From positions 1 through 64,000 of the forward strand of contig NZ_AP022615.1 in NCBI RefSeq assembly GCF_010730745.1: 64,000 bases of DNA, read 5' to 3'. Under the pieces are notes generated by a model, which searched no databases, was not told where the DNA came from, and saw only the letters and a program-made list of their open reading frames with translations. Of the stretch, positions 40,775 through 50,368 are shown one piece after another. Numbering within the stretch: the first letter of the stretch is position 1; each line of letters begins with the position of its first letter. Source of the stretch: Mycobacterium heidelbergense. Its GTDB lineage: Bacteria > Actinomycetota > Actinomycetes > Mycobacteriales > Mycobacteriaceae. The position numbers and the translations under genes are program-made.

Positions 40775-41008
40775 TCAGCGGTATTTGATCAGCAGGGCAA
40801 TGCCGACGATGCAAACCAGCCAGATGCCCGTGAGGAAGAGCGTCAACCGGTCCAGGTTCTTCTCCACCACGGTGGACCCGGACAGGCTCGACTGCACGCC
40901 ACCGCCGAACAGCGTCGACAGGCCGCCCCCCTTGGCGCGGTGCAGCAGCACCAGCAACACCACCAGCACGCTGGTGATGACCAGGGTGATCTGCAGGGCC
41001 AATTCCAT
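40775..41008 (-). CDS. secG: Preprotein translocase subunit SecG
   Basis: The protein has 77 residues with two membrane helices (about 3-23 and 53-74) joined by the conserved loop LLHRAKGGGLSTLFGGG. The start at 41008 (MELALQITL) is chosen because it has the upstream AGGTAGGG and matches the length of Rv1440. An ATG three codons upstream is possible. SecG stimulates SecYE protein export. Confidence 0.93.
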   Translation of the reverse strand: MELALQITLVITSVLVVLLVLLHRAKGGGLSTLFGGGVQSSLSGSTVVEKNLDRLTLFLTGIWLVCIVGIALLIKYR

Positions 41009-41032
41009 GGGGGCCACCCTACCTGTTATGCC

Positions 41033-42751
41033 TCACCCCAGAGCGACCGCGGTCCGGTCGAGGTGTTCGAGCCGGCGCCGGACGCCGTCGATCAGCGCCA
41101 CCGGCTCCGCGCCGGCGTCCACCGCCGAGCTGACCGCGGTGATGGCGTCCACGGTGTCTTCCAGTTCGATGGCGGCCGGAATGACCCGCAAGGCCAGTGA
41201 GCTCACCATCAGCGGTTCCAGCGCGGCGGCCTCGGCCGTCGCACGCACCTGATGGGCGAGCCGGTAGGCGTCGTCTCGGGAAGATTGCCAACGCCGGCGT
41301 TGGCCGGCCGGTTTGACCGCCTCGCCGAAATAGCCGTGAGCCGCTGCCAGCGCCGACGACAACCGCGCGTAGGCCGGAAACCGCCGAGCCCCCGGCCACA
41401 ACAGGTAGCCGAACACGACCGCCACCGCGGCGCCGATCAGCGTGTCGACCAGCCGAAGCGTGGGCGCCACCGGGTCCACGTGGCCGATCGATTGCGATAG
41501 CAACGCGGCGGTGGTGATTCCGATCACGCTGAGGCCGTACAGCTTCGGCGCCGCAAGCACGACAAACCCCAGCGCCAGCGCGGTTGCGGCCACCAGCGGC
41601 AGCCCGGAGGAGAAGACAGCCAGCAATCCCGTCGCGAGCAGCGCACCGGCCAACGTGCCGAAGATCCGGTTCACCGTGCGCACGAACACCGAGGCGTATT
41701 CGGGCCGCACGATGACGGCCGTGGTCAACGGCAGCCAGAACGAGTGCGCCCGCTCGTGCATGGCGACCGTGATGCCGGTGGCCACACCAAGGCACAGTCC
41801 GATGCGCACCCCGTTGGACAGGGCGGTATGAGAGGTGGCAGCGCGGATCAGCGCCGACAGCCGACGCGTCGCCGGCACCGGCGCACCCGGGCGGGCCGGT
41901 GCGGGACCGAGCGCATCGGCCAGCTCCAGCAAACCCGGATCCCCGCCGGCGTCATCGGCCGAAAAGTCGACCGACACCGGCGTGGCGGCCCGAATCTGGT
42001 TCCCGGCCCGGCGAATCGCCGCGATGGCATCGTCGGGCACCGGCCGGCCCTGCGCGTACAACGTCGCCGCCGCGAAGGCCACCAGGTCCGCCTGCCTGCG
42101 GTCCCGGGTGTCGCGTACGACGGCCGATGCGGCGGCCAACCGGGTGCGGGCCGGACCGGCTTCGTCGGTGCCGATCGCCGCGCACAGGTCCGCGGCCGCG
42201 GAGTACACCCGCGCCACCGCTCGACGTTCCGGTACACCGCGCCGCAACGCCCACGGCGCCACCACGGCCACCGCGCCGACGGTGGTGCCGGCCAGGTACC
42301 ACAACGCCTGCTGCCACCACGGCAGCGACGACCCGCCGAACTGGCCGAACGCCACACCGACGGACAGCATCATCCCGAACGCGGGTGCGCTCGGCCCAAC
42401 TCCGCCCACCATCCCCGAGATCACACCCGCGGCAGCCGCCGTGAGGATCAGCCCGGCGCCGAAGCCGTGCAGCGGCAGCGCACCCACGCTGATCCCGAGT
42501 GCGCCGCCGACGGCCTGGGCCATCCACGCCCGCCACCGGGTGCGGTAGAACCCGGTGGCAAGAAAGCCGACGGCGCAGGCCGCCCCGAGGTACGCGAGCC
42601 CGACAACCTGAAGATCTCCGGTCACCACACCGGCGCCGGCGATGAGCGCCGCGGTCGCCATCGCCCACACGGCGGGCCCCAGGGCCCACGGCGCGCCGGC
42701 CGGGCGCAGCGCCGCGGCAACGCTTTGGCCTAGCGCCGCAAGGTAATCCAT
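41033..42751 (-). CDS. FUSC-family membrane protein
   Basis: The protein has 572 residues from the ATG ending at 42751 (MDYLAALGQSVAAALRP). Two blocks of about five or six hydrophobic helices are separated and followed by soluble helical regions. The motif FWLPLTTAVIVRPEYASVFVRTVNRIFGTLAGALLA is the core of the FUSC domain (fusaric-acid and aromatic-acid exporter family). It is likely an efflux or membrane-stress protein, but the substrate is unknown. It lies between secG and tpiA on the same strand. Confidence 0.8.
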   Translation of the reverse strand: MDYLAALGQSVAAALRPAGAPWALGPAVWAMATAALIAGAGVVTGDLQVVGLAYLGAACAVGFLATGFYRTRWRAWMAQAVGGALGISVGALPLHGFGAGLILTAAAAGVISGMVGGVGPSAPAFGMMLSVGVAFGQFGGSSLPWWQQALWYLAGTTVGAVAVVAPWALRRGVPERRAVARVYSAAADLCAAIGTDEAGPARTRLAAASAVVRDTRDRRQADLVAFAAATLYAQGRPVPDDAIAAIRRAGNQIRAATPVSVDFSADDAGGDPGLLELADALGPAPARPGAPVPATRRLSALIRAATSHTALSNGVRIGLCLGVATGITVAMHERAHSFWLPLTTAVIVRPEYASVFVRTVNRIFGTLAGALLATGLLAVFSSGLPLVAATALALGFVVLAAPKLYGLSVIGITTAALLSQSIGHVDPVAPTLRLVDTLIGAAVAVVFGYLLWPGARRFPAYARLSSALAAAHGYFGEAVKPAGQRRRWQSSRDDAYRLAHQVRATAEAAALEPLMVSSLALRVIPAAIELEDTVDAITAVSSAVDAGAEPVALIDGVRRRLEHLDRTAVALG

Positions 42752-42797
42752 CGTTCGGTGTTGGTCGTCGGCGGGCTTACGGCAACCCCACGAAAGC

Positions 42798-43583
42798 CTA
42801 AGGCAGCGGCCCACCGGCGGCGATGGCCGCCAGGGTCGCGAACTGTTCGCCGTCCAGCGATGCCCCGCCGACCAGCGCCCCGTCGATGTCCTCCTGGGCG
42901 ACGATGTCGCCGATGTTTTTCGCGTTCACCGAGCCCCCGTAGAGCACCCGGACGGAGTCGGCGACCTTTGGCGAGGCGAGGGACGCCAGCTCCTTCCGGA
43001 CCGCCCCGCACACCTCTTGAGCATCGGACGCGCTGGCCACCCGCCCGGTTCCGATCGCCCACACCGGCTCGTAGGCGATGACGACGTTGCCGATCTGCTC
43101 GCTCGACAGGCCGGCCAGCGAGCCGCGCAGCTGCCCCTCGCAGTGGCTCACATGCTCGCCCGCCTCCCGGACGTCCAGGTGCTCGCCGATGCAGACGATC
43201 GGGGTCAATCCGTTCTTGAGCGCGGCGGCGGCCTTGGCGGCCACCAGCGCGTCGTCCTCGTTGTGGTACGTGCGCCGTTCGGAGTGCCCGACGACGACGA
43301 AGCTGCACCCCAGTTTGGCCAGGAAGGCGCCGCTGATGTCGCCGGTGTAGGCGCCCGAGTCGTGCTGGGACAGGTCCTGGGCCCCGTAGGTCAGGCGCAG
43401 CTTGTCGCCGTCCACCAGCGTTTGCACGCTGCGCAGGTCGGTGAACGGCGGCAGAACGGTGACGTCGACCCTGTCGTAGTACTTGTCCGGCAGCGCGAAC
43501 GCGACCTTTTGCACCAGCGCGATCGCCTCGAAGTGATTGAGGTTCATCTTCCAGTTGCCGGCGATCAGTGGCTTGCGGCTCAC
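42798..43583 (-). CDS. tpiA: Triosephosphate isomerase
   Basis: The protein has 261 residues, the length of Rv1438. The catalytic His100 lies in VVGHSERR and Glu172 in AYEPVWAIGTG. The GTG start overlaps the pgk stop as GTGA. It interconverts dihydroxyacetone phosphate and glyceraldehyde 3-phosphate. It is the third gene of the gap-pgk-tpiA operon. Confidence 0.96.
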   Translation of the reverse strand: MSRKPLIAGNWKMNLNHFEAIALVQKVAFALPDKYYDRVDVTVLPPFTDLRSVQTLVDGDKLRLTYGAQDLSQHDSGAYTGDISGAFLAKLGCSFVVVGHSERRTYHNEDDALVAAKAAAALKNGLTPIVCIGEHLDVREAGEHVSHCEGQLRGSLAGLSSEQIGNVVIAYEPVWAIGTGRVASASDAQEVCGAVRKELASLASPKVADSVRVLYGGSVNAKNIGDIVAQEDIDGALVGGASLDGEQFATLAAIAAGGPLP

Positions 43584-44821
43584 GCGTCCCCTCCACTTGG
43601 TTGCGGGCGGCCGAGCACCTCGATGCCCGGCAACGTCTTGCCCTCCAGGTATTCCAACGATGCGCCGCCGCCGGTGGAGATGTGCGAAAAGTCGCCCTCG
43701 GGGATGCCAAGCGCGCGCACCGCGGCCGCGGAATCCCCGCCGCCCACCACGCTGAACGCGCCCTTGCCGGTCGCCGCGGCGATCGCGTCGGCGACGCCCT
43801 TGGTGCCGGCGGCGAACGCCGGGAACTCGAACACGCCCATCGGGCCGTTCCAGAAGATGGTCTCGGCGTTGGACAACAACGCGGCGAACCGTTCGACCGA
43901 TCCGGGCCCGATGTCCAGGCCGATCAGATCGCCGGGGATGGCGTCGACCGGGACGGTGTGCGGCGGCGAATCGGCGGCGAACTTCTCGGCCACCACGATG
44001 TCCATCGGCAGTCGCAGCACGTCGACGTAGGTGTCCAGCAGCCGGCGGCAGGTATCCACCATCTCGGTTTCCAGCAGCGACTTGCCCACCGAAAGGCCCT
44101 GCGCGGCAAGGAACGTGAAGCACATGCCGCCGCCGATCACGATGCTGTCGGCCCTGGTGGCCAGCGACTCGATGACACCGAGCTTGTCGGACACCTTCGA
44201 CCCGCCGAGCACGACCGCGTAGGGACGGGTGGTCGAGCTGGTCAGCTGCTCCAGCACTCGGATCTCCTCGGCGACCAGCGTGCCGGCGTAGTGCGGCAGC
44301 AGGGTGGCGATGTCGTACACGGAGGCCTGCTTGCGGTGCACCACCCCGAAGCCGTCGGAGACGAAAGCGCCCGTCGGCCCGACCAATTCGGCCAGTTGCC
44401 GGGCCAGCGCCAGCCGCTCACCGTCGTCCTTGCTGGTCTCGCGCGGGTCGAAGCGGACGTTTTCCAGCAGCAGGATGTCGCCGTCGGTCAGTCCCTCGGC
44501 CCGGGCCAGCGCGTCGGCGCCGACGACATCACCGGCCAGCTGCACGTGCCGGCCCAGTTGCTCGGCGAGCGCCGCGGCCACCGGCGCCAGCGACAGCTTC
44601 GGGTCGGGCCCGTCCTTGGGACGGCCCAGGTGCGCGGCCACCACCACCCTGGCGCCGGCCTCGATCAGCCCCTTCAACGTCGGCACCGACGCGGCGATCC
44701 GGCCCGGGTCGGTGATCTCACCGGTATCGAAGTCGAGCGGCACGTTCAGATCTGAGCGCACCAGCACGCCCCGGCCCGAAACACCTTCGGACAGAAGGTC
44801 TTTGAGGGAAGGGATGGACAC
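43580..44821 (-). CDS. pgk: Phosphoglycerate kinase
   Basis: The protein has 413 residues and matches Rv1437. The substrate motif VLVRSDLNVPLD and AAHLGRPKDGPD lie in the N-domain, and the nucleotide segment FWNGPMGVFEFPAFAAGT and GGGDSAAAV in the C-domain. It makes ATP from 1,3-bisphosphoglycerate. It starts 4 bases after the gap stop. Confidence 0.96.
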   Translation of the reverse strand: MSIPSLKDLLSEGVSGRGVLVRSDLNVPLDFDTGEITDPGRIAASVPTLKGLIEAGARVVVAAHLGRPKDGPDPKLSLAPVAAALAEQLGRHVQLAGDVVGADALARAEGLTDGDILLLENVRFDPRETSKDDGERLALARQLAELVGPTGAFVSDGFGVVHRKQASVYDIATLLPHYAGTLVAEEIRVLEQLTSSTTRPYAVVLGGSKVSDKLGVIESLATRADSIVIGGGMCFTFLAAQGLSVGKSLLETEMVDTCRRLLDTYVDVLRLPMDIVVAEKFAADSPPHTVPVDAIPGDLIGLDIGPGSVERFAALLSNAETIFWNGPMGVFEFPAFAAGTKGVADAIAAATGKGAFSVVGGGDSAAAVRALGIPEGDFSHISTGGGASLEYLEGKTLPGIEVLGRPQPSGGDA

Positions 44822-44825
44822 TGGT

Positions 44826-45845
44826 TTACAGCGACTTGCCGACCAGGGCGACCAGGTCGATGAGGCGGTTGGAGTAGCCCCATTCGTTGTCGTACCAGGA
44901 CACCACCTTGGCCTGGTTGTCGATCACCTTGGTCAGGCCCGCGTCGAAGATCGAACTGTGCGGGTCGGTGACGATGTCGCTGGAGACGATGGGCGCGTCG
45001 TAGTACTTCAGGATTCCCTTGAGCCTGCCCTCCGCGGCGGCCTTGAAGGCCGCGTTGATCTCCTCGACGCCGGCGGGCTTGGACAGGTCGGCCGTGAGGT
45101 CGGTGACCGAGCCGGTGGGAATCGGCACCCGCAGGGCATAGCCGTCGAGCTTGCCCTTCAATTCCGGCATCACCAGGCCGATGGCCTTGGCCGCTCCGGT
45201 GGACGTCGGCACGATGTTCAGCGCGGCGGCGCGGGCGCGACGCAGGTCCTTGTGCGGCCCGTCCTGCAGGTTCTGGTCCTGGGTGTAGGCGTGGATGGTG
45301 GTCATCAGGCCCTTGACGATGCCGAACTCGTCGTGCAGCACCTTGGCCAGCGGCGCAAGGCAATTCGTGGTGCACGAGGCGTTCGAGATGATGTTCTGGC
45401 TGCCGTCGTACTTGTCGTCGTTGACGCCCAGGACGATGGTGATGTCGGGGTCGGTGGCGGGCGCCGAGATGATCACCTTCTTGGCGCCGGCCTCCAAGTG
45501 CCCCTTGGCCTTGGCCGCGTTGGTGAACAGGCCCGTGGACTCGACGACGACGTCGACGCCCAGATCGGCCCACGGCATCGCGGCCGGGCCCTCCCTGACC
45601 TCGAGCGCCTTGATCTTCGCGGTGCCGACGACGATGGTGTCCTCGCCTTCGAGGCTGACGTCGTAGGGCAGCCGGCCCAGGATGGAGTCGAACCTGAGGA
45701 GGTGCGCCAGCGTGGCGTTGTCCGTGATGTCGTTGACGGCCACCACCTCGATGTCGGTGGTGCCCTCCTCCCGTTGAGCCAGCAAGGCCCGGTAGAAGTT
45801 GCGCCCGATTCGACCGAAGCCGTTGATGCCCACTCGGACCGTCAC
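44826..45845 (-). CDS. gap: Glyceraldehyde-3-phosphate dehydrogenase
   Basis: The GTG start at 45845 gives 339 residues, as in Rv1436. The NAD fold begins GINGFGRIGRN and the active-site Cys158 is in SNASCTTNC. An in-frame ATG at 45920 would add a basic 25-residue extension encoded by the purine repeats; this is less likely because it lacks homology. Gap oxidises glyceraldehyde 3-phosphate. It leads the gap-pgk-tpiA operon. Confidence 0.96.
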   Translation of the reverse strand: MTVRVGINGFGRIGRNFYRALLAQREEGTTDIEVVAVNDITDNATLAHLLRFDSILGRLPYDVSLEGEDTIVVGTAKIKALEVREGPAAMPWADLGVDVVVESTGLFTNAAKAKGHLEAGAKKVIISAPATDPDITIVLGVNDDKYDGSQNIISNASCTTNCLAPLAKVLHDEFGIVKGLMTTIHAYTQDQNLQDGPHKDLRRARAAALNIVPTSTGAAKAIGLVMPELKGKLDGYALRVPIPTGSVTDLTADLSKPAGVEEINAAFKAAAEGRLKGILKYYDAPIVSSDIVTDPHSSIFDAGLTKVIDNQAKVVSWYDNEWGYSNRLIDLVALVGKSL

Positions 45846-45850
45846 GTGAT

Positions 45851-45908
45851 CTCTCCCTGTCTTCCTAGTCTTTCCCGATGCTTCCTGGGTCTTTCCTGGT
45901 CTTTTTCC
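45851..45908 (-). promoter_or_regulatory. Purine-rich leader of gap with five ~10-base GGAA-type units
   Basis: On the minus strand, AGGAAG or GGAAAG-like cores recur about every 10 bases across this stretch, ending just before the GTG of gap. The repeats resemble successive Shine-Dalgarno-like sites. The intergenic region to 46189 shows nothing else convincing apart from the promoter region of the next gene. Confidence 0.5.
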
Positions 45909-46189
45909 AAGTCCGCTCATGACCGCTCGCCGTCAGCCTAGATCAGTAGCGAGCCGCGGTGTGCGCCGGTAAGAGCGCCGGGTTTCTGTGACAACGCCCG
46001 GACGCCGACTTGTGACAGCGTCGTGACGTCACCATTTGGAAACGGCGCGGTGCGGCGTGGCTCGTGTGCCGCATGGGCTCCCCACAATTGGACCGTCGTC
46101 GAAAAACGACCTCGGTACGGCTATGCGGTTCTGCTGCACCAACTGATTTGCGGAAGTATCTGAGCGCGGATAAAGGAGAGTTGACGCTG

Positions 46190-46750
46190 ATGGGGATCGT
46201 CGATCGGTTCAGCATCAAAGTAGTTGCCGGCGCTGGGTTGTGCGGGGCTGCTATTGCGTTGAGCCCGGATGCGGCAGCCGCCCCGCTGATGACAGGCGGC
46301 CACGCGTGCGTCCAGGGGCTGGCGGGCGAGGCGCCGGTAACCGCCGGCGGACCGTTAGCCGCCGGTGCGCCAGCGGCCGCCGGTGCGCCGGCCGCCGCGG
46401 ACGTGTGCAGTGCCGCACTCACTGACATGGCTGGCGTTCCCTTGGTTGCGCCCGGGCCGCTGCCGGTGGGTGCGCCGGTGCCGGTGGGCGCTCCGCTGAT
46501 CGCGCTCGGGCCGCCGGTGCCGGCCGGCGCTCCGGTTCCGCTCGGTGCGCCGCCGGTTGCGCCGGTGGTGCCCGTGGGCGCCCCGCTGATCGCGCTGGGG
46601 CCGGTCCTGGCCGGTGCTCCCCTGGATCCGGTGGTCGGCGCTCCGATCATTGACATGTCCGGGGTCAAGGATGCGCCGACCGGTCCGGCGCCGACCGGCG
46701 GGCCCGTGCCCGGTCAGCCGGTTCTGCCCGGTCCCTCGGGCGCGCACTGA
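46190..46750 (+). CDS. Secreted Pro/Gly/Ala/Val-rich protein (Rv1435c-like)
   Basis: The protein has 186 residues. The ATG at 46190 follows AAAGGAGAG. A signal peptide (VVAGAGLCGAAIALSPDAAAA) is followed by low-complexity repeats of the type PVGAPVPVGAPLIALGPP, in which PVGAPLIALGP occurs twice. It matches the secreted Rv1435c. It has no catalytic motif. It is probably an extracellular or cell-wall protein of unknown role. It ends before a clear terminator. Confidence 0.85.
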   Translation: MGIVDRFSIKVVAGAGLCGAAIALSPDAAAAPLMTGGHACVQGLAGEAPVTAGGPLAAGAPAAAGAPAAADVCSAALTDMAGVPLVAPGPLPVGAPVPVGAPLIALGPPVPAGAPVPLGAPPVAPVVPVGAPLIALGPVLAGAPLDPVVGAPIIDMSGVKDAPTGPAPTGGPVPGQPVLPGPSGAH

Positions 46751-46773
46751 GGCCGATCCCCTTCCCGCTTGTG

Positions 46774-46804
46774 CGGACCCGCTGGGTGGCCACCAGCGGG
46801 TCCG
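46774..46804 (+). terminator. Intrinsic terminator-like hairpin after the Rv1435c-like gene
   Basis: A perfect 12-bp stem pairs CGGACCCGCTGG (46774-46785) with CCAGCGGGTCCG (46793-46804) around a 7-base loop. It starts 24 bases after the stop codon and is followed by TTGCGTTG. It lies between convergent genes. Confidence 0.75.
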
Positions 46805-46849
46805 TTGCGTTGTGGGTGACGAATGGAGCCTTTGGGAACCGGCTGGCCG

Positions 46850-47665
46850 CTATTCCTGCACAATCACCGGGTCGCCAACGTTGACCGTGTTGTAGTACCA
46901 CTCTGCGTCCTCGGGGCTCAGGCTGATGCAGCCGTGGCTGACATTCTCCAGCCCCAGTGATCGGACGGCCCACGGGGCCGAATGCACGAAGAGGCCGCGG
47001 CTGGTGATGCGGACGGCGTAATCGACCGGAAGCAGGTAACCATCGGGGTCGTCGACGGGGATGCCGACGCTGCTCGAGTCCATAAGCACCGAGCGTTCCT
47101 TGGCCAGGACGGTGTAAGAGCCGACGGGCGTCGGGAACTCCGGCCTGCCCATTGAGGCCGGCAGCACCCCCTGCTCTCCAAAGTGAGGCCGGTGGTGCGG
47201 CGCCGGCAGCGAAGGCGGCGGCCCCGACTCGACTCCGTCGATGCTCACGGTGAACGTGTGATCCGAGATATTGGCAACGCCGACGACGGCAGGACCCGTT
47301 TTGAAGTCCGTGGACAGGCCGCCCACCGAAAGGGCCACGGTGCTGTGCGCCGGCCAGAATCGGTCGGGAACCCACCGCACAACGTTGTTGTCGAGCCATT
47401 CGAACTTGCCGGTCATCGGGGGCGCCGATGTGACATTGATGGCGCTCTCGGCCGCGTGCCGGCCGGCTAAGTCGGCTATGGGTGCACGAAACGTCACCAC
47501 CACGGGGTGCGCCACCCCGACCATCGCACCCCGCGCCGGCAGAACCGACGCGATGGCGAACCGGGACGGTTGGCTCGCCGCCGCCAGGCTTACGCCGGCC
47601 GGTCCCGCAACCACGCTCGCAGCGATCCCGATGGCGGTAAGAACACACCGAAAAACCGCCCGCAT
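46850..47665 (-). CDS. L,D-transpeptidase (LdtMt3 / Rv1433-like)
   Basis: The protein has 271 residues from the ATG ending at 47665, the length of Rv1433. A signal peptide covers about residues 1-30. An Ig-like domain (35-125) is followed by the YkuD catalytic domain with HSAPW (His228) and SHGC (His244, Cys246). It would form 3-3 cross-links in peptidoglycan in the periplasm. Cys246 is the nucleophile and the target class of carbapenems. Confidence 0.93.
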   Translation of the reverse strand: MRAVFRCVLTAIGIAASVVAGPAGVSLAAASQPSRFAIASVLPARGAMVGVAHPVVVTFRAPIADLAGRHAAESAINVTSAPPMTGKFEWLDNNVVRWVPDRFWPAHSTVALSVGGLSTDFKTGPAVVGVANISDHTFTVSIDGVESGPPPSLPAPHHRPHFGEQGVLPASMGRPEFPTPVGSYTVLAKERSVLMDSSSVGIPVDDPDGYLLPVDYAVRITSRGLFVHSAPWAVRSLGLENVSHGCISLSPEDAEWYYNTVNVGDPVIVQE

Positions 47666-47836
47666 GACCCCAATTCCCTCACTGACATAGTTGCAATAGT
47701 GATCGTAGAGGTGCCCTGAGCACGGTAAGCGCAAGGGCGCGTGAGCGATTCGGTCAAGCCTTTGTCACGTTTTGGCCACAACGGGCCAATCGGGTCAACG
47801 TGGTAGAAGGCAGGGCGGCATCGATGGCCGTCGTCG

Positions 47837-49597
47837 TCATAGATTTTCGGGAGTGGCGCGTCCGGTGGTGACGTGGACGGGAAACCGGTCACCGGGCTCG
47901 GGCCAGGGCTGGCGGGTGAGCATGTCGGCGACGTCGACATAACCCGCCTCGATCACGCCGGTCTTGGCGTCGAGGATGCGATACCACTGCTTTTGGACGT
48001 GGATCGGTTGGCCTTCGAGCACGACGACGCGGACGTCGCCCTCCTCGAAGTGGCAGCGCCGCTGCACCGCCTCGAGCAGCTGCTCGTTGTGCAGGTGGCC
48101 CTCGCCGAAGTTCCATCCGACGAGGGGCCCGGCGACCAATTCACCCTCACGGACGCTGTAGTCGGCCTCGGTGTCCACGGCGCGGGGCAACAACCCGTTG
48201 AGCGCCCTGCCATGGGTGTGCATGGCGCGGAACGCCGCGGCCTTGTCGCTCATGATCTCGGCGGTGCCCGCGTCGTAGAGCTTGGCCAACTGGTTGACGA
48301 CCAGGGCGGAGCTTTTGACGACGTTGGCTTCGATCCTGTCCTCGGCGCCCGCGCGGAAACACCACACGCTGGTGGCCCAGTTGCCGGCGTAGTAGCGCAT
48401 CGCGGGCAGGAACGAAATCTTTTGCGGGAAAAGGTTTCCCGCGACCGGCACCACGACGAGGGCGACGACCAGAATGGCGAGCAGCAGCGGTGACCGAAGG
48501 TCGACGGCGTGGATCGCGCCGTAGTGCCCGAACAGATAGAACAGCGAGAAGATGAAGAACACATTCCATTCCAACGGGACCCCCATCGGGAGGTTGGAAA
48601 GGATATTGAGGTGGAAGATCACCATGAACCCGATGAGGAACCACCGCCATGGTTGGCCGTCGGCGACGAACACGAGGATCCCCGGGACCAGGAATTCCGC
48701 CGTGGTGCCGCCGACATGGGCCATGACCTTGGGCAGCCAGCTGGGCCGCAGGTCGTCGACGGGGTCGAGGTAGAACGCGCGCTTGAGCCCATTGAACAGC
48801 GTGCCCCGCAGCAGCGCGTTGTTGCTCGTCATCACCGACACGACGTACGGGAAATGGTGGTTGAGCTTGGACGTCGCCGCCCCCCACCACAAGCCGAGCA
48901 TGATGATCTTGAAGGCCGCGATCTGGTCGGTGAACGGAAAGAAGAACACGATCAGCTTCAGCCAGTAGTGTTCGCCGCGGGCGGCCAGGAAGATGGTCTT
49001 GTCGCGCAGACCCAGGATCGCCAGGGCGACGATCGTCGGCAGCACGAGAACGGGGTCGAGCACACCGACATCGCCGGCGGCGGTGACCGGCCCACCCCGA
49101 CCGGCCGCGGACAGCGCCCACACCCCGCCGGCCAACACGACGGCATAGAGGGCGACGTCGACGACGGTGCGGGTGTCACCGCTGGTGAACGGAACCTTGC
49201 CCGGCCAGGGTGGCAGCCGAATCGTGTTGGGACGCAACCAATAAAGGAACCCGCCGATCGGTGGCGTGAACCGCCCGGTCAGCGGACCGGACCCGCAACC
49301 GAAGCCCAGGACCTCGAACAGCAGCGTGAAGACGATGAACTTCTGATACACGATCGGTTGCCACCACCAGTCACCGATGCGGCCCAGCCCACCGAGCCCG
49401 GGGGTCAGCGAGATGATCGCGGCGGGAGCGGCGACGTACAGGGCGATCTTGAGCAGGTAGAGCAGATACGCCCCGTACGGGGTGCCGAAGCCGTGGTCCA
49501 CCCAGTGCCGGGTCACGATCTGCAGCCGCGTCGCCCGGGGCAGGCTCCGCCACGTGCCGGGATCGACGTCGGGAAGCTCCGGTGACATGAATCCCAT
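47837..49597 (-). CDS. DUF3556 multi-pass membrane protein (Rv1431-like)
   Basis: The protein has 586 residues. Starts at 49609, 49597 and 49588 are possible. The ATG at 49597 is chosen because GAGG lies at the right distance. About ten membrane helices fill the first 400 residues, with charged loops such as RGEHYWLKLIVFFFPFTDQ. A soluble C-terminal domain follows, with WNFGEGHLHNEQLLEAV. It matches DUF3556 (Rv1431). The function is unknown. The 171-base gap to the L,D-transpeptidase contains no evident gene. Confidence 0.85.
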   Translation of the reverse strand: MGFMSPELPDVDPGTWRSLPRATRLQIVTRHWVDHGFGTPYGAYLLYLLKIALYVAAPAAIISLTPGLGGLGRIGDWWWQPIVYQKFIVFTLLFEVLGFGCGSGPLTGRFTPPIGGFLYWLRPNTIRLPPWPGKVPFTSGDTRTVVDVALYAVVLAGGVWALSAAGRGGPVTAAGDVGVLDPVLVLPTIVALAILGLRDKTIFLAARGEHYWLKLIVFFFPFTDQIAAFKIIMLGLWWGAATSKLNHHFPYVVSVMTSNNALLRGTLFNGLKRAFYLDPVDDLRPSWLPKVMAHVGGTTAEFLVPGILVFVADGQPWRWFLIGFMVIFHLNILSNLPMGVPLEWNVFFIFSLFYLFGHYGAIHAVDLRSPLLLAILVVALVVVPVAGNLFPQKISFLPAMRYYAGNWATSVWCFRAGAEDRIEANVVKSSALVVNQLAKLYDAGTAEIMSDKAAAFRAMHTHGRALNGLLPRAVDTEADYSVREGELVAGPLVGWNFGEGHLHNEQLLEAVQRRCHFEEGDVRVVVLEGQPIHVQKQWYRILDAKTGVIEAGYVDVADMLTRQPWPEPGDRFPVHVTTGRATPENL

Positions 49598-49665
49598 GGG
49601 TGGCCTCATTCCCGTCGGAGGTGAAACCAGCTGGCGAATCCCCTGAGGCCAGGCGTGATTCGGCC

Positions 49666-49998
49666 CTAGAGGACCGCGGGGCGCGCCCTCCGGGCGACCT
49701 CGGGGACCCCGCCCGGCGCCTGGTCCGCGAATCGCCGGTGCAGCTTGTCGATCAGGCCGTCGAGCGTTTGCCGGTCCTGTTCTTCGATGCGCGCCATCCG
49801 CCGAAGGTTGCTCACGCCTTCGGTGTCGCCGGCGGCGTGCGCGCCGGCGATCGCCTTGTGGTATTCACCGATCCGGTGCTCGATATGGCGGCGCCTCTGG
49901 GCGAGCAGCCGCAGAAAATAATCAGCCTGAAGCTGATCCGCCGTCTCGGCCGAGCACTCCACATCGCCGGCGGGCCGGCTCACGGTCAGCGAAGGCAT
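49666..49998 (-). CDS. Small hypothetical helical protein
   Basis: The protein has 110 residues from the ATG ending at 49998, which has the strong ribosome site GAGGAGGAG. The central part (ETADQLQADYFLRLLAQRRRHIEHRIGEYHKAI) is strongly helical and charged. No family was recognised. There is no signal peptide or membrane helix. It is upstream of the DUF3556 gene on the same strand and may be co-transcribed with it. Confidence 0.65.
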   Translation of the reverse strand: MPSLTVSRPAGDVECSAETADQLQADYFLRLLAQRRRHIEHRIGEYHKAIAGAHAAGDTEGVSNLRRMARIEEQDRQTLDGLIDKLHRRFADQAPGGVPEVARRARPAVL

Positions 49999-50368
49999 GG
50001 CTCCTCCTCGGCGTACATTGACCGGTCCGGGTCGGGCCGCACCGCTGAGCGGCCTACGCCCGCGTCGGTCGCCGGCGCCGCCCGACCTGTGCCCAACGAC
50101 CGAGCGGGCACGCTGCTCGTCGGACAAACCGGCAAAGTCCATGTCGTCTCTTTCGGCTGGGATCGGCGCTCGGCGTGCGTAACAATAACCCCCCGGATTC
50201 GACCAGCGCCATACGCGCGGACAGACGAATACCCGCGTTTCCGGGTCGGCCGGAGAGAACCCCGAGGCAATCCGGGAGAAACGCCGTGACGGCGCCCCCG
50301 GCGCCTGTCGCTACCATCGAGGGACCCCGCGTGGCAAAGGGGCCTCGCCGGAGCCGCAAGGGAGGACC
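49999..50368. promoter_or_regulatory. Intergenic region of 370 bp between divergent genes
   Basis: No gene is supported here. It contains a short hairpin, GGCGCC-CCC-GGCGCC, at 50291-50305, and ends with the ribosome site GGGAGGA before the GTG of the acyltransferase gene. The promoters of both neighbours must be in it. Confidence 0.3.

Noticed and set aside
38552..41200. Long open frame on the plus strand opposite ppc and secG
   Set aside because: It is antisense to a fully conserved PEPC and has no recognisable domain.
45846..45920. N-terminal extension of Gap from the ATG at 45920
   Set aside because: The extra residues have no homology in GAPDH, and the GTG at 45845 gives the usual 339-residue protein.
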